The position numbers were made by a program, and so were the translations under genes. The notes beneath the pieces are model-generated. The model did no database searches and was not told the origin of the DNA. It saw only the letters and a list, made by a program, of their open reading frames with translations. This document shows positions 8,664-16,381 of a stretch of 64,000 bases of DNA, in pieces. Each line of letters opens with the position of its first letter. Position 1 is the first letter of the stretch. Source of the stretch: Mycolicibacterium hodleri (GTDB lineage Bacteria > Actinomycetota > Actinomycetes > Mycobacteriales > Mycobacteriaceae); assembly GCF_006439015.1 (NCBI RefSeq), contig NZ_RCZG01000003.1, positions 1,278 to 65,277 of the forward strand. The letters run 5' to 3'.

Positions 8664-11441
8664 TCACGCCCCTGGTGGATGGACCTCGTCGGATGAGCGA
8701 TTTCGCCAGGCGATGGTGAGCTGAACACGCGACTTCACGGCCAGTTTGCGGAACACCGCCCGCAGATGTGTGTTGACGGTATTCGTCGAAACGCTCAACT
8801 CACCGGCCGCGGCACGATTGGTATAGCCCTCGCTGATCAACTCGACTACCCGCAGTTCTGTCGGCGTCAGTGCGGCCCAACCGGTAAGCGGTCGAGGTGC
8901 CGGTTGACTCACTCTCATCCCGCGGATCCCCTCACTCCGAAGGAGATTCGATACGACGCGTCCACTCGACACGGCGCCGATCCGTTGATAGATCTCGGCG
9001 GCTTCGACCAAGGCGGCAACGGCATCGTTGGACCGTTCGTGATGCAGCAGGGTCGATCCGAGGTCCTTCAAGGCGTCCGCCAGAACGAGTGGCCTCGGCG
9101 AATGCCGGAGCGTTTTCACCGCGTCGGCGATGAGGTCGGGATCGTCGGCCACCAGACCGCGGATGTGCAACGCGGTGCCGTCCAGGGTCGGAACGCCTGG
9201 ATTCCGCAGGGCGGCGAGGTCGGCGAGGTGGGACGCCTTGAGCGCCAAACCCTGGTCGCCCGCGTCCAGTGCGATGCGGGCAAGGATCCGCATCCACGGT
9301 GGCGACCACGGCCAGGGATCCCGTACGTCCTCGGCGCGCTCGAGGAGCGGCCCCAGTATCGCCAACCCGCCCGGCAGATCGCCCGCGCTGGCCTTCATCC
9401 AGCCCTGCATCAGGCGCAGGCGGGGGGATCGATCGGCGCCGGATACCTGACAGTCGCCCTCAATGGGAACCAACAACTCGGTAGCCCTTGCATTTTCGCC
9501 CCGGTAAGTCGCCAGGGCCGCGAGCACGATGCGCGCGTTGAGCCTGAAACCGTAGTTCTCGGTTTCATCGGCGAGCCGAAGCAGTGTGCGCGCACCCGCC
9601 TCGGCGGCGTCGAATCGGGCGAGGTTGTGGTCTTGCCACATCTGCGCGTAGAGCATCGAGGGCCGGAGCTCGTCGACGTCGTCCTGAGCCTCGCGAATCT
9701 TGGTCAGCAGTGCTTCTGCGTCGTCGTAGGCGTCCAGGTGCTGAAGGGTCCGGATCTCTTCGGCCTCGTACGCAGTGTCCGATAGCCGCCGCAGATCGGC
9801 GAAGTAGTCCAGCGCCAGACGATGCCTGCCCTCGTTGCGGGCCGCCTCGATCAGGGCCACGACCGCCAAGCGTTGGGAGTACTCGTCGGCGATTCGGCGC
9901 CCTTCGGCGAGCGCTGCGTGGGCCATGGTCTCGGCTCGAGCCGCCTGCTCCGTCCTGGACGCGGCCAACGCCTGCGCCGACGAGAGTTGGGCGCGCGAGA
10001 CGATCGAGACTCCAGCTCTCGCCAAGGCGGCACCTGCTCGACGCTCCATCTCGACGCATTCACCGAGACACCACAGCGCGCGGCACGCCTGCAGTTCGAT
10101 ACGCGCGACGACCTCCGGTTCGCCGGCGGTCGCTAGCAGGCGATCGGCGATTGCCAACGCCCGTACCTCACGGTGCACGTTGATCAGCGTTTCGACGGTA
10201 CGGGTGCCCGTCACGAGCCACAGCGGATGCGTGTCGGACGTCAGCGCGAACGCCTGCTGCGCCAGTTCAGCAGCCTGCTGGGGCATCGAAATCAGGCATT
10301 CTCGCGCCGCTTGGTCTAGTGCGAGAATGGCCTCCTCGTCATCCTGGACCGCGCTTGCCCGGTAATGGGTCGCGGCGGCTAGGGCGGGGCGTCCCTCGCC
10401 GACGAGATAGCGGGCGCAGGCACGGTGCAACGCCCGCCGGTCGCGAGGCGTGATGTCCGTGTACACGGCTTCCCGGACCAGCTCGTGGGGAAAGAACGCG
10501 TCGTCGTCAGCGATGCCGAGCAGTCCGTTGTCGAGGCCTTCGCGCAGCAGCAGACCGACGTGGGCCTCCGAGAGATTGCCCAGCATTCGCCCTGCGTCGG
10601 AGGCGTCCAGGGCGCGGCCCCACACGGCGGCCAAGCGCACCAGGGCCGCCGTCTGGTCCGATAGCCCGTCCAATCGGTCGCGCACACCCACCGATAGTTC
10701 AGCGCACAGGTCGCCGATCCCTTCTCCGCGCTCGCGTCGCCGCGCCAGTCCCTCAAGCACCTGGACCGCCCAGAACGGGTTGCCGCCCACTCCATCCAGC
10801 AGACTTCGAACCTGTTCGGACGGCTCGGCACCCAGTCGATCCCAAGCGAGGTCGTCGATGTCCCTTGGGGCCAGCGAGCCCAGCGAGATGCGCGTGATCG
10901 CGGTGACGTCGTCGGTGCCTGCGATGACCTCCTGCAAAGGGCTGGCGGGAGCCCATCGGCTGGTGAGCACCCACACCACGGGAGACCCCGCCAATCGAGA
11001 GGGCAGCACGCGCAGCGCGAACCGCGTCAGCCGATCTGCCCATTGCACGTCATCGATCGCGACCAGCACCGGAGTGCTCAACGCCATCTCCTCCAGTAAG
11101 GCGCTGATCCGGTCGACCAACCACAGCGGTTTGTCATATAGCGGCGCGAGGCTCGCGAACGCGTCGCCCGGCAGCAATGGTTGGGGTCCCGATCGCAGGG
11201 ACACCAACAGTGGCGCACCCGGCGCGATCTGGTCACCCTGCTCGGCCTTACCGCTTCCGACGGCGAATCCGGTCCGTGATGCCTGTTCGACGATTTCGCG
11301 CATCACGGCCGACTTGCCGATGCCCGGTTCACCGCTGATAACCACCAGGGCGCCCTGCCCGGTACTGGTGGCGCGACGCAGCGCAGTCAACGCGCGCGAC
11401 ATCGCGTCGCTGCGGCCCCTGAGCACCGTCTGCGCCATCAC
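8664..11441 (-). CDS. Large ATP-binding LuxR-family (LAL/MalT-like) transcriptional regulator
   Basis: A 925-residue STAND-type regulator. Walker A (GEPGIGKS, residues 37-44) and a Walker B region (PVLVAIDDVQWAD, about 119-131) form the N-terminal ATPase. A long helical TPR-like middle follows. The C-terminus is a LuxR helix-turn-helix (LTPTELRVVELISEGYTNRA...VNTHLRAVFRKLAVKSR, last 70 residues). Such proteins bind ATP and an inducer, oligomerise and activate transcription. The gene is divergent from the GjpA-like gene across a 437-base gap, so that gene or its own promoter may be a target; this is inference. Start is GTG 11441 or the adjacent ATG 11438. Confidence 0.83.
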   Translation of the reverse strand: MMAQTVLRGRSDAMSRALTALRRATSTGQGALVVISGEPGIGKSAVMREIVEQASRTGFAVGSGKAEQGDQIAPGAPLLVSLRSGPQPLLPGDAFASLAPLYDKPLWLVDRISALLEEMALSTPVLVAIDDVQWADRLTRFALRVLPSRLAGSPVVWVLTSRWAPASPLQEVIAGTDDVTAITRISLGSLAPRDIDDLAWDRLGAEPSEQVRSLLDGVGGNPFWAVQVLEGLARRRERGEGIGDLCAELSVGVRDRLDGLSDQTAALVRLAAVWGRALDASDAGRMLGNLSEAHVGLLLREGLDNGLLGIADDDAFFPHELVREAVYTDITPRDRRALHRACARYLVGEGRPALAAATHYRASAVQDDEEAILALDQAARECLISMPQQAAELAQQAFALTSDTHPLWLVTGTRTVETLINVHREVRALAIADRLLATAGEPEVVARIELQACRALWCLGECVEMERRAGAALARAGVSIVSRAQLSSAQALAASRTEQAARAETMAHAALAEGRRIADEYSQRLAVVALIEAARNEGRHRLALDYFADLRRLSDTAYEAEEIRTLQHLDAYDDAEALLTKIREAQDDVDELRPSMLYAQMWQDHNLARFDAAEAGARTLLRLADETENYGFRLNARIVLAALATYRGENARATELLVPIEGDCQVSGADRSPRLRLMQGWMKASAGDLPGGLAILGPLLERAEDVRDPWPWSPPWMRILARIALDAGDQGLALKASHLADLAALRNPGVPTLDGTALHIRGLVADDPDLIADAVKTLRHSPRPLVLADALKDLGSTLLHHERSNDAVAALVEAAEIYQRIGAVSSGRVVSNLLRSEGIRGMRVSQPAPRPLTGWAALTPTELRVVELISEGYTNRAAAGELSVSTNTVNTHLRAVFRKLAVKSRVQLTIAWRNRSSDEVHPPGA

Positions 11442-11878
11442 GCTTCCATCCCGTCACCCTTGTCTGGATGACACCCGTCATGGAAAACACCGGATCCCGT
11501 GAAGAATTCCCGCGCCGAACCCGTCGGGCAGGCGAGCGCGTAATGCAAATGGACGATATTGACGACGGGGTCATGTCGATGCTTGTTCTGGTGGCCGCAT
11601 CTACCGAGTGACCATGGAGTTTGGCACTCGAGACGGTCTCTGTGACGGGTGAAGGAGGGCCATCCAGCGATGAAGATCGGATCGATCGGAAACCCGTTAC
11701 TTGCAGAAACCATCGGCGACGATTGATCTTGGCGAACACCCGTCGCCCCCGCGCAGAAGATCATCAATTCGTGCGATGTTCCTACACCCAACCCGAGTGG
11801 TTGAGTCATCCCTGCTCGTGATGTTACTCGCAAGTAGGTTCCGCTGCGTCGGAGCTCACACTCACCTAAGGGGTTTCC
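11442..11878. promoter_or_regulatory. 437-base divergent intergenic region
   Basis: This region lies between the LAL regulator (leftward) and the GjpA-like gene (rightward), so it must hold both promoters. I see no convincing protein frame. AAGGGG about 5 nt before ATG 11879 is a plausible ribosome binding site. GATCGGATCGATCGG near 11676-11690 is a small GATCG-rich stretch of unknown meaning. The length is unusual for this gene-dense window. Confidence 0.45.
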
Positions 11879-13333
11879 ATGCAGGTTGCCGTTCGCCGTC
11901 CACACTTCGCGACAGGAGTCGCGCTCGTCGGAGCGAGTGTCATCGCCGCCTCGGCCGTCACACCGATCCCCGACATCCATCTGCCGGAGATTCAGCTCCC
12001 CTCGATTCACGTAGCCGACGTCAGGCTTGCCGCCCTGGCCAACCCTCTCGACACCTACGCCCAGGTGTTCCACACCGCGCTGGCCGGCGCCAACACCTTG
12101 ATCGAGAACACCGTTCCCGGGCAGCTTCTCGCCCAGCTGCTCGCGAACCAGCTCAGCAGCGGCGCCACTCTGCTCAACGGGCTGGCTAGCACCGCCGGCG
12201 GCGTCGCCGCCGCAACCGCTCAGATTCCCGCGGAACTCTCCACCGCGGTCGGTCAACTCGCCGCGGGCGACGTCGAGGGCGCAGTGAACACGCTCTTGGG
12301 ACTGCCTCTCTCGGTGGCCGCGCCCATATTGGGCCTGTTGCCCGTGCTCCAAACGGTCCTCACCAAGCCGTTGACAAACCTCGTCAACGTCATCAATGCG
12401 TTCACCCGCGATCCGCAACTCACCCTGTTGGCCGTCAGCGGTTTCATCGCACCATTGATCAGCGCTCCCGCCGCCGCGGCTGCCGCCATCCAGAACGTCA
12501 TCAACGCCGTGGGCACCGGCGACCTCGGGGCCGTTGCGAACGCCGTCCTCACTGCCCCGGCCACCATCGTTGACGGGCTGCTCAACGGCGGTTACGGACC
12601 AGACCTGGGACCGCTCGCGGGTTTCCCGGCCGGGTCGGGACTCGTCGTCAAGGCTGGCGGTCTCCTCAGTTCCTCGGCGCTCACGGTCGACGAGAACGGC
12701 AACGTCGTCGTCACCACGGGCGGGCCGTTCTACGCCCTGCAGCAGGTTCTCAAGATGATCACCGACGCGATCACACCGCCCGCGGCGGCACCGGTCGTCG
12801 CCACGGCGACCATCGCCAGCCTCCCCGCTGCCGCCGCCACGACGGTCACCCTGACGACGGCCAGCACCCCGGAGAAGACACCGGCAGTCACGGACACCGT
12901 GACCGACGCCACGGCGGCGAAGCCCGCCTCGGATGCGACCACCGAAAAGCCGACCAGCTCCGACGACACGTCGACAGACGCAGCGAGCGGCACACCGGCC
13001 GCTGCCATCGAGCCCGACGAGTCCACCAGCACGACAAACGATTTGACGACGAAGGACTCGACCACGGAGGACTCCACCACGGATGACTCCACGACGAAGG
13101 ACGCGTCCGACGCATCGTCGCCGGTCAAGAAGCCGACGAGCTCGGACACTGACGTCAAGACCGGGAACAAAGTCGATCCGAAGTCCCCGACCGGATCGCA
13201 ATCGACAAACTCTGGCGGCACTTCCACCGCGACGGCCGGCAAGGACGGCGCCGCGACCAACCCGTCGACATCGTCCGCCAACGGCTCCGAGAAGGGCACC
13301 GGCAAGTCCACCCCGAAGAGCGCCTCTTCCTAA
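11879..13333 (+). CDS. Secreted GjpA-like (outer-membrane porin family) envelope protein with Thr/Asp-rich tail
   Basis: A 484-residue protein with a signal-peptide-like start (MQVAVRRPHFATGVALVGAS, then Ala-rich to about residue 29). A hydrophobic alanine/leucine-rich body to about residue 300 is followed by a low-complexity Thr/Ser/Asp/Lys tail of about 180 residues. The N-terminus and the repeated amphipathic A/L helices match mycobacterial proteins named after Gordonia GjpA porin. Export and cell-envelope location are likely; pore activity is known only for the family. The tail may span or anchor in the cell wall. A strong hairpin follows the stop codon, so it is probably monocistronic. 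Confidence 0.65.
   Translation: MQVAVRRPHFATGVALVGASVIAASAVTPIPDIHLPEIQLPSIHVADVRLAALANPLDTYAQVFHTALAGANTLIENTVPGQLLAQLLANQLSSGATLLNGLASTAGGVAAATAQIPAELSTAVGQLAAGDVEGAVNTLLGLPLSVAAPILGLLPVLQTVLTKPLTNLVNVINAFTRDPQLTLLAVSGFIAPLISAPAAAAAAIQNVINAVGTGDLGAVANAVLTAPATIVDGLLNGGYGPDLGPLAGFPAGSGLVVKAGGLLSSSALTVDENGNVVVTTGGPFYALQQVLKMITDAITPPAAAPVVATATIASLPAAAATTVTLTTASTPEKTPAVTDTVTDATAAKPASDATTEKPTSSDDTSTDAASGTPAAAIEPDESTSTTNDLTTKDSTTEDSTTDDSTTKDASDASSPVKKPTSSDTDVKTGNKVDPKSPTGSQSTNSGGTSTATAGKDGAATNPSTSSANGSEKGTGKSTPKSASS
13043..13102 (+). repeat. Four tandem 15-bp repeats coding for (S/L)TT(K/E/D)D
   Basis: Four 15-base units encode LTTKD, STTED, STTDD and STTKD in the C-terminal tail of the GjpA-like protein. 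Such in-frame repeats can vary in copy number by slippage. Only this stretch is cleanly periodic. Confidence 0.75.
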
Positions 13334-13362
13334 CTCAGCTCCGCCACAGTTGAATTCGAGTT

Positions 13363-13393
13363 GGCCTCCTCCGCCACCCAGGCGGAGGAGGCC
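13363..13393 (+). terminator. Perfect 13-bp stem hairpin terminator
   Basis: GGCCTCCTCCGCC (13363-13375), a 5-nt loop ACCCA and GGCGGAGGAGGCC (13381-13393) form a perfect stem 30 nt after the GjpA-like stop. It lacks a T-run, as is common in mycobacteria. It may also serve the convergent MarR gene. Confidence 0.8.
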
Positions 13394-13464
13394 CAACACG
13401 TTGGTAGAGCTCTGGTGAACACCATCGACGACGATCTCCGCGTCGGTCACGCATGTCGCGACGT

Positions 13465-13929
13465 TCATTGCGGCGCTTTGTCATTCGGCTGCAGGGCCAG
13501 CAATTTCAGTAACAGTCGGTTGAGTTGCACCCGTTCACCGTCAGTCAACTCTGCCAACGCCGAGTCCTGCACTTGTCGCTGGAGAGGAAGCGCGTCGGAC
13601 AGCCGCGCGCGTCCCGCGGCGGTCAGCGAGATCAGCTTTCGACGACGGTTCGCCGGGTCCACCTCGGCCAGCACCAACCCCGCTCTCTGCATGCGGTCGA
13701 CGAGGTAGCCGCACGTGGACTTGTCCAAGCCGCCGCGCGCACCGATGGTCTGCTGGTCGAGCTGACCGCCTGCGTCAAGGAGCGCGAGGACACCGAACTG
13801 TGGCGACGTCAGGTCTTCCGAGACGAGGTTCGCCCAGATCGCCGCATAGCGTTGCGCTGCACGCCTGATTAGGTGGCCGGTCGAAGTCGTGACGTCGATG
13901 CCGGCGCGGCTCTTGGATGCACCCTTCAC
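13465..13929 (-). CDS. MarR-family transcriptional regulator
   Basis: A 154-residue winged-helix regulator starting VKGASKSRAGIDV at GTG 13929, with AGGAG 6 nt upstream; ATG 13935 directly abuts that site and is less likely. The dimer helix RRAAQRYAAIWANLV, the recognition region STCGYLVDRMQRAGLV and the wing DPANRRRKLISLT are typical MarR features. It is divergent from a ubiX remnant, with three operator-like repeats between. MarR genes beside ubiX/ubiD-type (phenolic acid decarboxylase) operons usually repress them and respond to the aromatic acid. Here the presumed target operon is gone, leaving an apparently intact regulator. Confidence 0.82.
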   Translation of the reverse strand: MKGASKSRAGIDVTTSTGHLIRRAAQRYAAIWANLVSEDLTSPQFGVLALLDAGGQLDQQTIGARGGLDKSTCGYLVDRMQRAGLVLAEVDPANRRRKLISLTAAGRARLSDALPLQRQVQDSALAELTDGERVQLNRLLLKLLALQPNDKAPQ

Positions 13930-13992
13930 TGCCATCTCCTTGTCGCTGCCGTCGTCGACCATGGCGCTTGGTCGCCACTTGCCTTCCAGTTT

Positions 13993-14036
13993 GTCCGAGT
14001 GCGGACAGTCCGAGTACGGACAGTCCGAGTACGGAC
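13993..14036. promoter_or_regulatory. Triple operator: three GTCCG-N4-CGGAC inverted repeats at 15-bp spacing
   Basis: Copies lie at 13993-14006, 14008-14021 and 14023-14036, each a 14-bp inverted repeat (GTCCGAGTRCGGAC) separated by one A. They sit in the MarR/ubiX divergent gap, 57 bp above the MarR start and 43 bp above the ubiX start. This is a likely MarR binding array. Confidence 0.75.
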
Positions 14037-14079
14037 AATACTGTCTGAGTGGCCCCGCGGCAACGAAACGGAGGATCCG

Positions 14080-14181
14080 ATGAGATTGGTCGTCGGTATC
14101 ACCGCCGCGACCGGCGCAGTGATCGGCATTCGAGAACTGCAAGGGCTGGTCATGGAGACCACCTCGTCCTGAGCAAATACT
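14080..14181 (+). pseudogene. ubiX (flavin prenyltransferase/Pad1-like) 5' remnant with frameshift
   Basis: From ATG 14080, with GGAGG about 6 nt upstream, the frame reads MRLVVGITAATGAVIGIREL, the phosphate/FMN-binding start of UbiX/Pad1 proteins. It then stops at 14170-14172. In the next frame the expected family continuation HLVLSKY follows at once (about 14158-14181), so one base appears lost near 14155. After that the similarity ends and a foreign fragment begins. Full UbiX proteins are about 190-210 residues, so only about 15 percent remains. It was probably the first gene of a phenolic-acid decarboxylation operon under the MarR gene. Confidence 0.68.
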
Positions 14182-14345
14182 GGCCGTCGAGCTGGCCGCT
14201 CTCGATCAGTCGGAGCGCGCGCTCGACGTAGAGCGGCTCGTGATGGCAAACGCCCTTGATCGTGTAGTCGAAGTAGTGCATGTCGTTGGCATTGAGGGAG
14301 AACTCAGCGCCGACCGGCGGTCCGCCCAACATCACTGCGGTGCCG
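14182..14345 (-). pseudogene. Zinc-type alcohol dehydrogenase C-terminal remnant
   Basis: On the minus strand the frame reads TAVMLGGPPVGAEFSL, then HYFDYTIKGVCHHEPLYVER and ALRLIESGQLDG, matching the substrate-side C-terminal part of medium-chain zinc-binding dehydrogenases. The cofactor and zinc domains are missing upstream. The last residues run into the antisense of the ubiX remnant before a stop at 14150. Boundaries are approximate. No function is expected. Confidence 0.62.
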
Positions 14346-14832
14346 GCGCTGCCCTACTGGAACGGTGCGCAGACTCCCTACTGGGACGGCGACGCGCGCG
14401 GGGCGGTCATCGGTTGGTCGGGTGCGCACACCGGGGCCCACCTGTACCGGGCATTGTTGGAGGGCATCGCGTTCGAGACCCGGCTGCAGACCGACGGAGT
14501 CGAAGCCGATACCGGCAATCGCGTGACGCACTTCCTGACCACCGGGGGTGGATCGCGAAGTGCGACGTGGTCGCAACTCTTCGCCGACGTGACGGGCCGC
14601 CGTCTCGACAACTGCGCCGAATCGGAGACGACCGCACTCGGTGCCGCGATGCTGGCTGCCTGTGCCGTCGGCGTACACCCCGATCTGGTCACCGCCGCAC
14701 AGCAGATGGCCAGGACCGAGCGAACGTACACCCCGCGGCCAGCTTTCGTCGCGACCTACGAGAGGCTCTACCAGCGCTACGTGACCATCTATCCAACATT
14801 GCGCGAACTGTTTCAATCCCCCCCACTGACGG
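14346..14832 (+). pseudogene. FGGY sugar kinase (xylulokinase-like) C-terminal remnant
   Basis: The open frame begins with ALPYWNGAQTPYWDGDARGA and continues HTGAHLYRALLEGIAFETRL, TTGGGSRSATWSQLFADV and ETTALGAAMLAACAVG, then a Y-x-RLYQRY tail. This is the last third of an FGGY kinase (about 160 residues of about 500). The N-terminal ATP-binding half is missing. The sequence is not a copy of the intact kinase at 4910-6367. The frame has no stop before the sulfatase ATG, so the remnant runs in frame into that gene. Confidence 0.72.
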
Positions 14833-14863
14833 TGAAATTATCGCGGGCGACGGATAATTCGCC

Positions 14864-14869
14864 TACTGT
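14864..14869 (+). promoter_or_regulatory. -10 box (TACTGT) for leaderless arylsulfatase transcript
   Basis: TACTGT fits TANNNT and ends 7 nt before ATG 14877. No ribosome binding site precedes the ATG. This favours a leaderless start for the sulfatase over a fusion with the kinase remnant. Confidence 0.5.
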
Positions 14870-14876
14870 TCCGCCC

Positions 14877-16370
14877 ATGAGTGACAAGCCGAACATCCTG
14901 ATCATCTGGGGCGACGACATCGGTCAGAGCAACCTGAGCTGCTACAGCGACGGGGTGATGGGATACCGCACCAAGAACATCGACCGCATCGCCGCGGAGG
15001 GCGTCCGTTTCACCGACTACTACGGCGAGCAGAGTTGTACCGCGGGCCGCGCGGCCTTCATCACCGGCCAGAACCCGTACCGCACCGGCCTGACCAAGGT
15101 TGGCCTGCCCGGCGCCACGCAGGGCCTGCAGGCCGAGGACCCCACCATCGCCACGGCGCTGAAGGCGCAGGGCTACGCCACCGGGCAGTTCGGCAAGAAC
15201 CATCTGGGCGACCGCGACGAACATCTGCCGACACAGCACGGCTTCGACGAGTTCTTCGGCAACCTGTATCACCTCAACGCCGAGGAAGAGCCGGAGAACG
15301 TCGACTACCCGAAGGACCCGGAGTTCCGCAAGAAGTTCGGACCCCGCGGCGTGCTGCACACCTGGGCGAACGACGACGGCACCCAGCGCATCGAGGACAC
15401 CGGACCGCTGACCAAGAAGCGGATGGAGACCTGTGACGAGGAATTCCGCGATGCGGCAGTCGATTTCATCAAGCGACAGCACGAGGCAGAGACCCCGTTC
15501 TTCGTGTGGTTCAACTCGACGCACATGCACTTCCGCACCCACACCAAGCCCGAGAGCGTCGGCCGCGCGGGGCGCTGGCAGTCCACCTATCACGACACCA
15601 TGCTCGATCACGACGACGTCGTCGGCGATCTGTTGGACACGCTCGACGAACTCGGCATCGCCGATGACACCATAGTCATGTACTCCACCGACAACGGCCC
15701 GCACATGAACAGCTGGCCCGACGCAGGCATGACTCCGTTCCGCAACGAGAAGAACTCGAACTGGGAAGGTGCCTACCGCGTTCCGGCGATGGTGCGCTGG
15801 CCGGGGCACATCCCTGCGGGTTCGGTGCTGAACGGCATCGTCAGCCACAACGACTGGTTCGTCACGCTGCTGGCCGCGGCCGGTGTGCCCGACATCGCCG
15901 AACGGCTGCAAGAGGGTACCGATCTCAGCGGCACCACCTACAAGGTGCACCTCGACGGCCACAACCAATTGCCCTACCTCACCGGTGAAACCGACGAGGG
16001 CCCGCGAAAGCACTTCTTCTACGTCTCCGACGACGGCGACCTCACCGCATTGCGCTTCGACAACTGGAAGGTCGTCTTTCTCGAGCAGCGCTGTGAGGGC
16101 ACGCTGCGCATCTGGGCCGAGCCGTATACCGAACTCCGCGCTCCGCTGCTGTTCAATCTGCGCACCGACCCGTACGAGAAATCGCAGCACACATCGAACA
16201 CCTACTACGACTGGCTGATCGACCACATCTATCTGTTCGTGCCCGCCCAGGCCTACGTCCTGCAGATGATTCAAACACTCGTCGAATTCCCGCAACGGCA
16301 GAAATCGGCCAGCTTCAGCATGGATCAGGTGATGGCCAAGCTGCAGGAAGGGCTCCACGGCGCAAGCTGA
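14877..16370 (+). CDS. Type I arylsulfatase (Cys-type, needs formylglycine maturation)
   Basis: A 497-residue sulfatase. Metal-binding Asp pair D13-D14 (IIWGDDIG) and the C-T-A-G-R signature (residues 54-58) show a Cys-type enzyme whose Cys54 must be converted to formylglycine by an FGE-type enzyme, not encoded in this window. Further blocks are GKNHLGDRDEHLPTQHGF, STDNGPHMNSWPD and NEKNSNWEGAYRVP. It hydrolyses sulfate esters, typically to obtain sulfur. No signal peptide is visible, so it appears cytoplasmic. ATG 14877 was chosen for the family start MSDKPNILIIW and the leaderless -10 box; the upstream in-frame remnant belongs to a kinase. Confidence 0.87.
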   Translation: MSDKPNILIIWGDDIGQSNLSCYSDGVMGYRTKNIDRIAAEGVRFTDYYGEQSCTAGRAAFITGQNPYRTGLTKVGLPGATQGLQAEDPTIATALKAQGYATGQFGKNHLGDRDEHLPTQHGFDEFFGNLYHLNAEEEPENVDYPKDPEFRKKFGPRGVLHTWANDDGTQRIEDTGPLTKKRMETCDEEFRDAAVDFIKRQHEAETPFFVWFNSTHMHFRTHTKPESVGRAGRWQSTYHDTMLDHDDVVGDLLDTLDELGIADDTIVMYSTDNGPHMNSWPDAGMTPFRNEKNSNWEGAYRVPAMVRWPGHIPAGSVLNGIVSHNDWFVTLLAAAGVPDIAERLQEGTDLSGTTYKVHLDGHNQLPYLTGETDEGPRKHFFYVSDDGDLTALRFDNWKVVFLEQRCEGTLRIWAEPYTELRAPLLFNLRTDPYEKSQHTSNTYYDWLIDHIYLFVPAQAYVLQMIQTLVEFPQRQKSASFSMDQVMAKLQEGLHGAS

Positions 16371-16381
16371 GCGGCGGCCGC

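Noticed and set aside
11438..13468. 676-codon minus-strand open frame opposite the GjpA-like gene
   Set aside because: Arg/Gly-rich shadow of a GC-rich coding region with no recognisable domain; the plus-strand gene has a signal peptide, a good start and a terminator.
13993..14036. CRISPR-like tandem repeats
   Set aside because: Only three 14-bp units with one-base spacing; the inverted-repeat symmetry and position fit operators.
14280..16370. 696-codon kinase-sulfatase fusion
   Set aside because: The first 199 codons are a headless FGGY fragment and part of an antisense alcohol dehydrogenase remnant; the sulfatase has its own start and -10 box.
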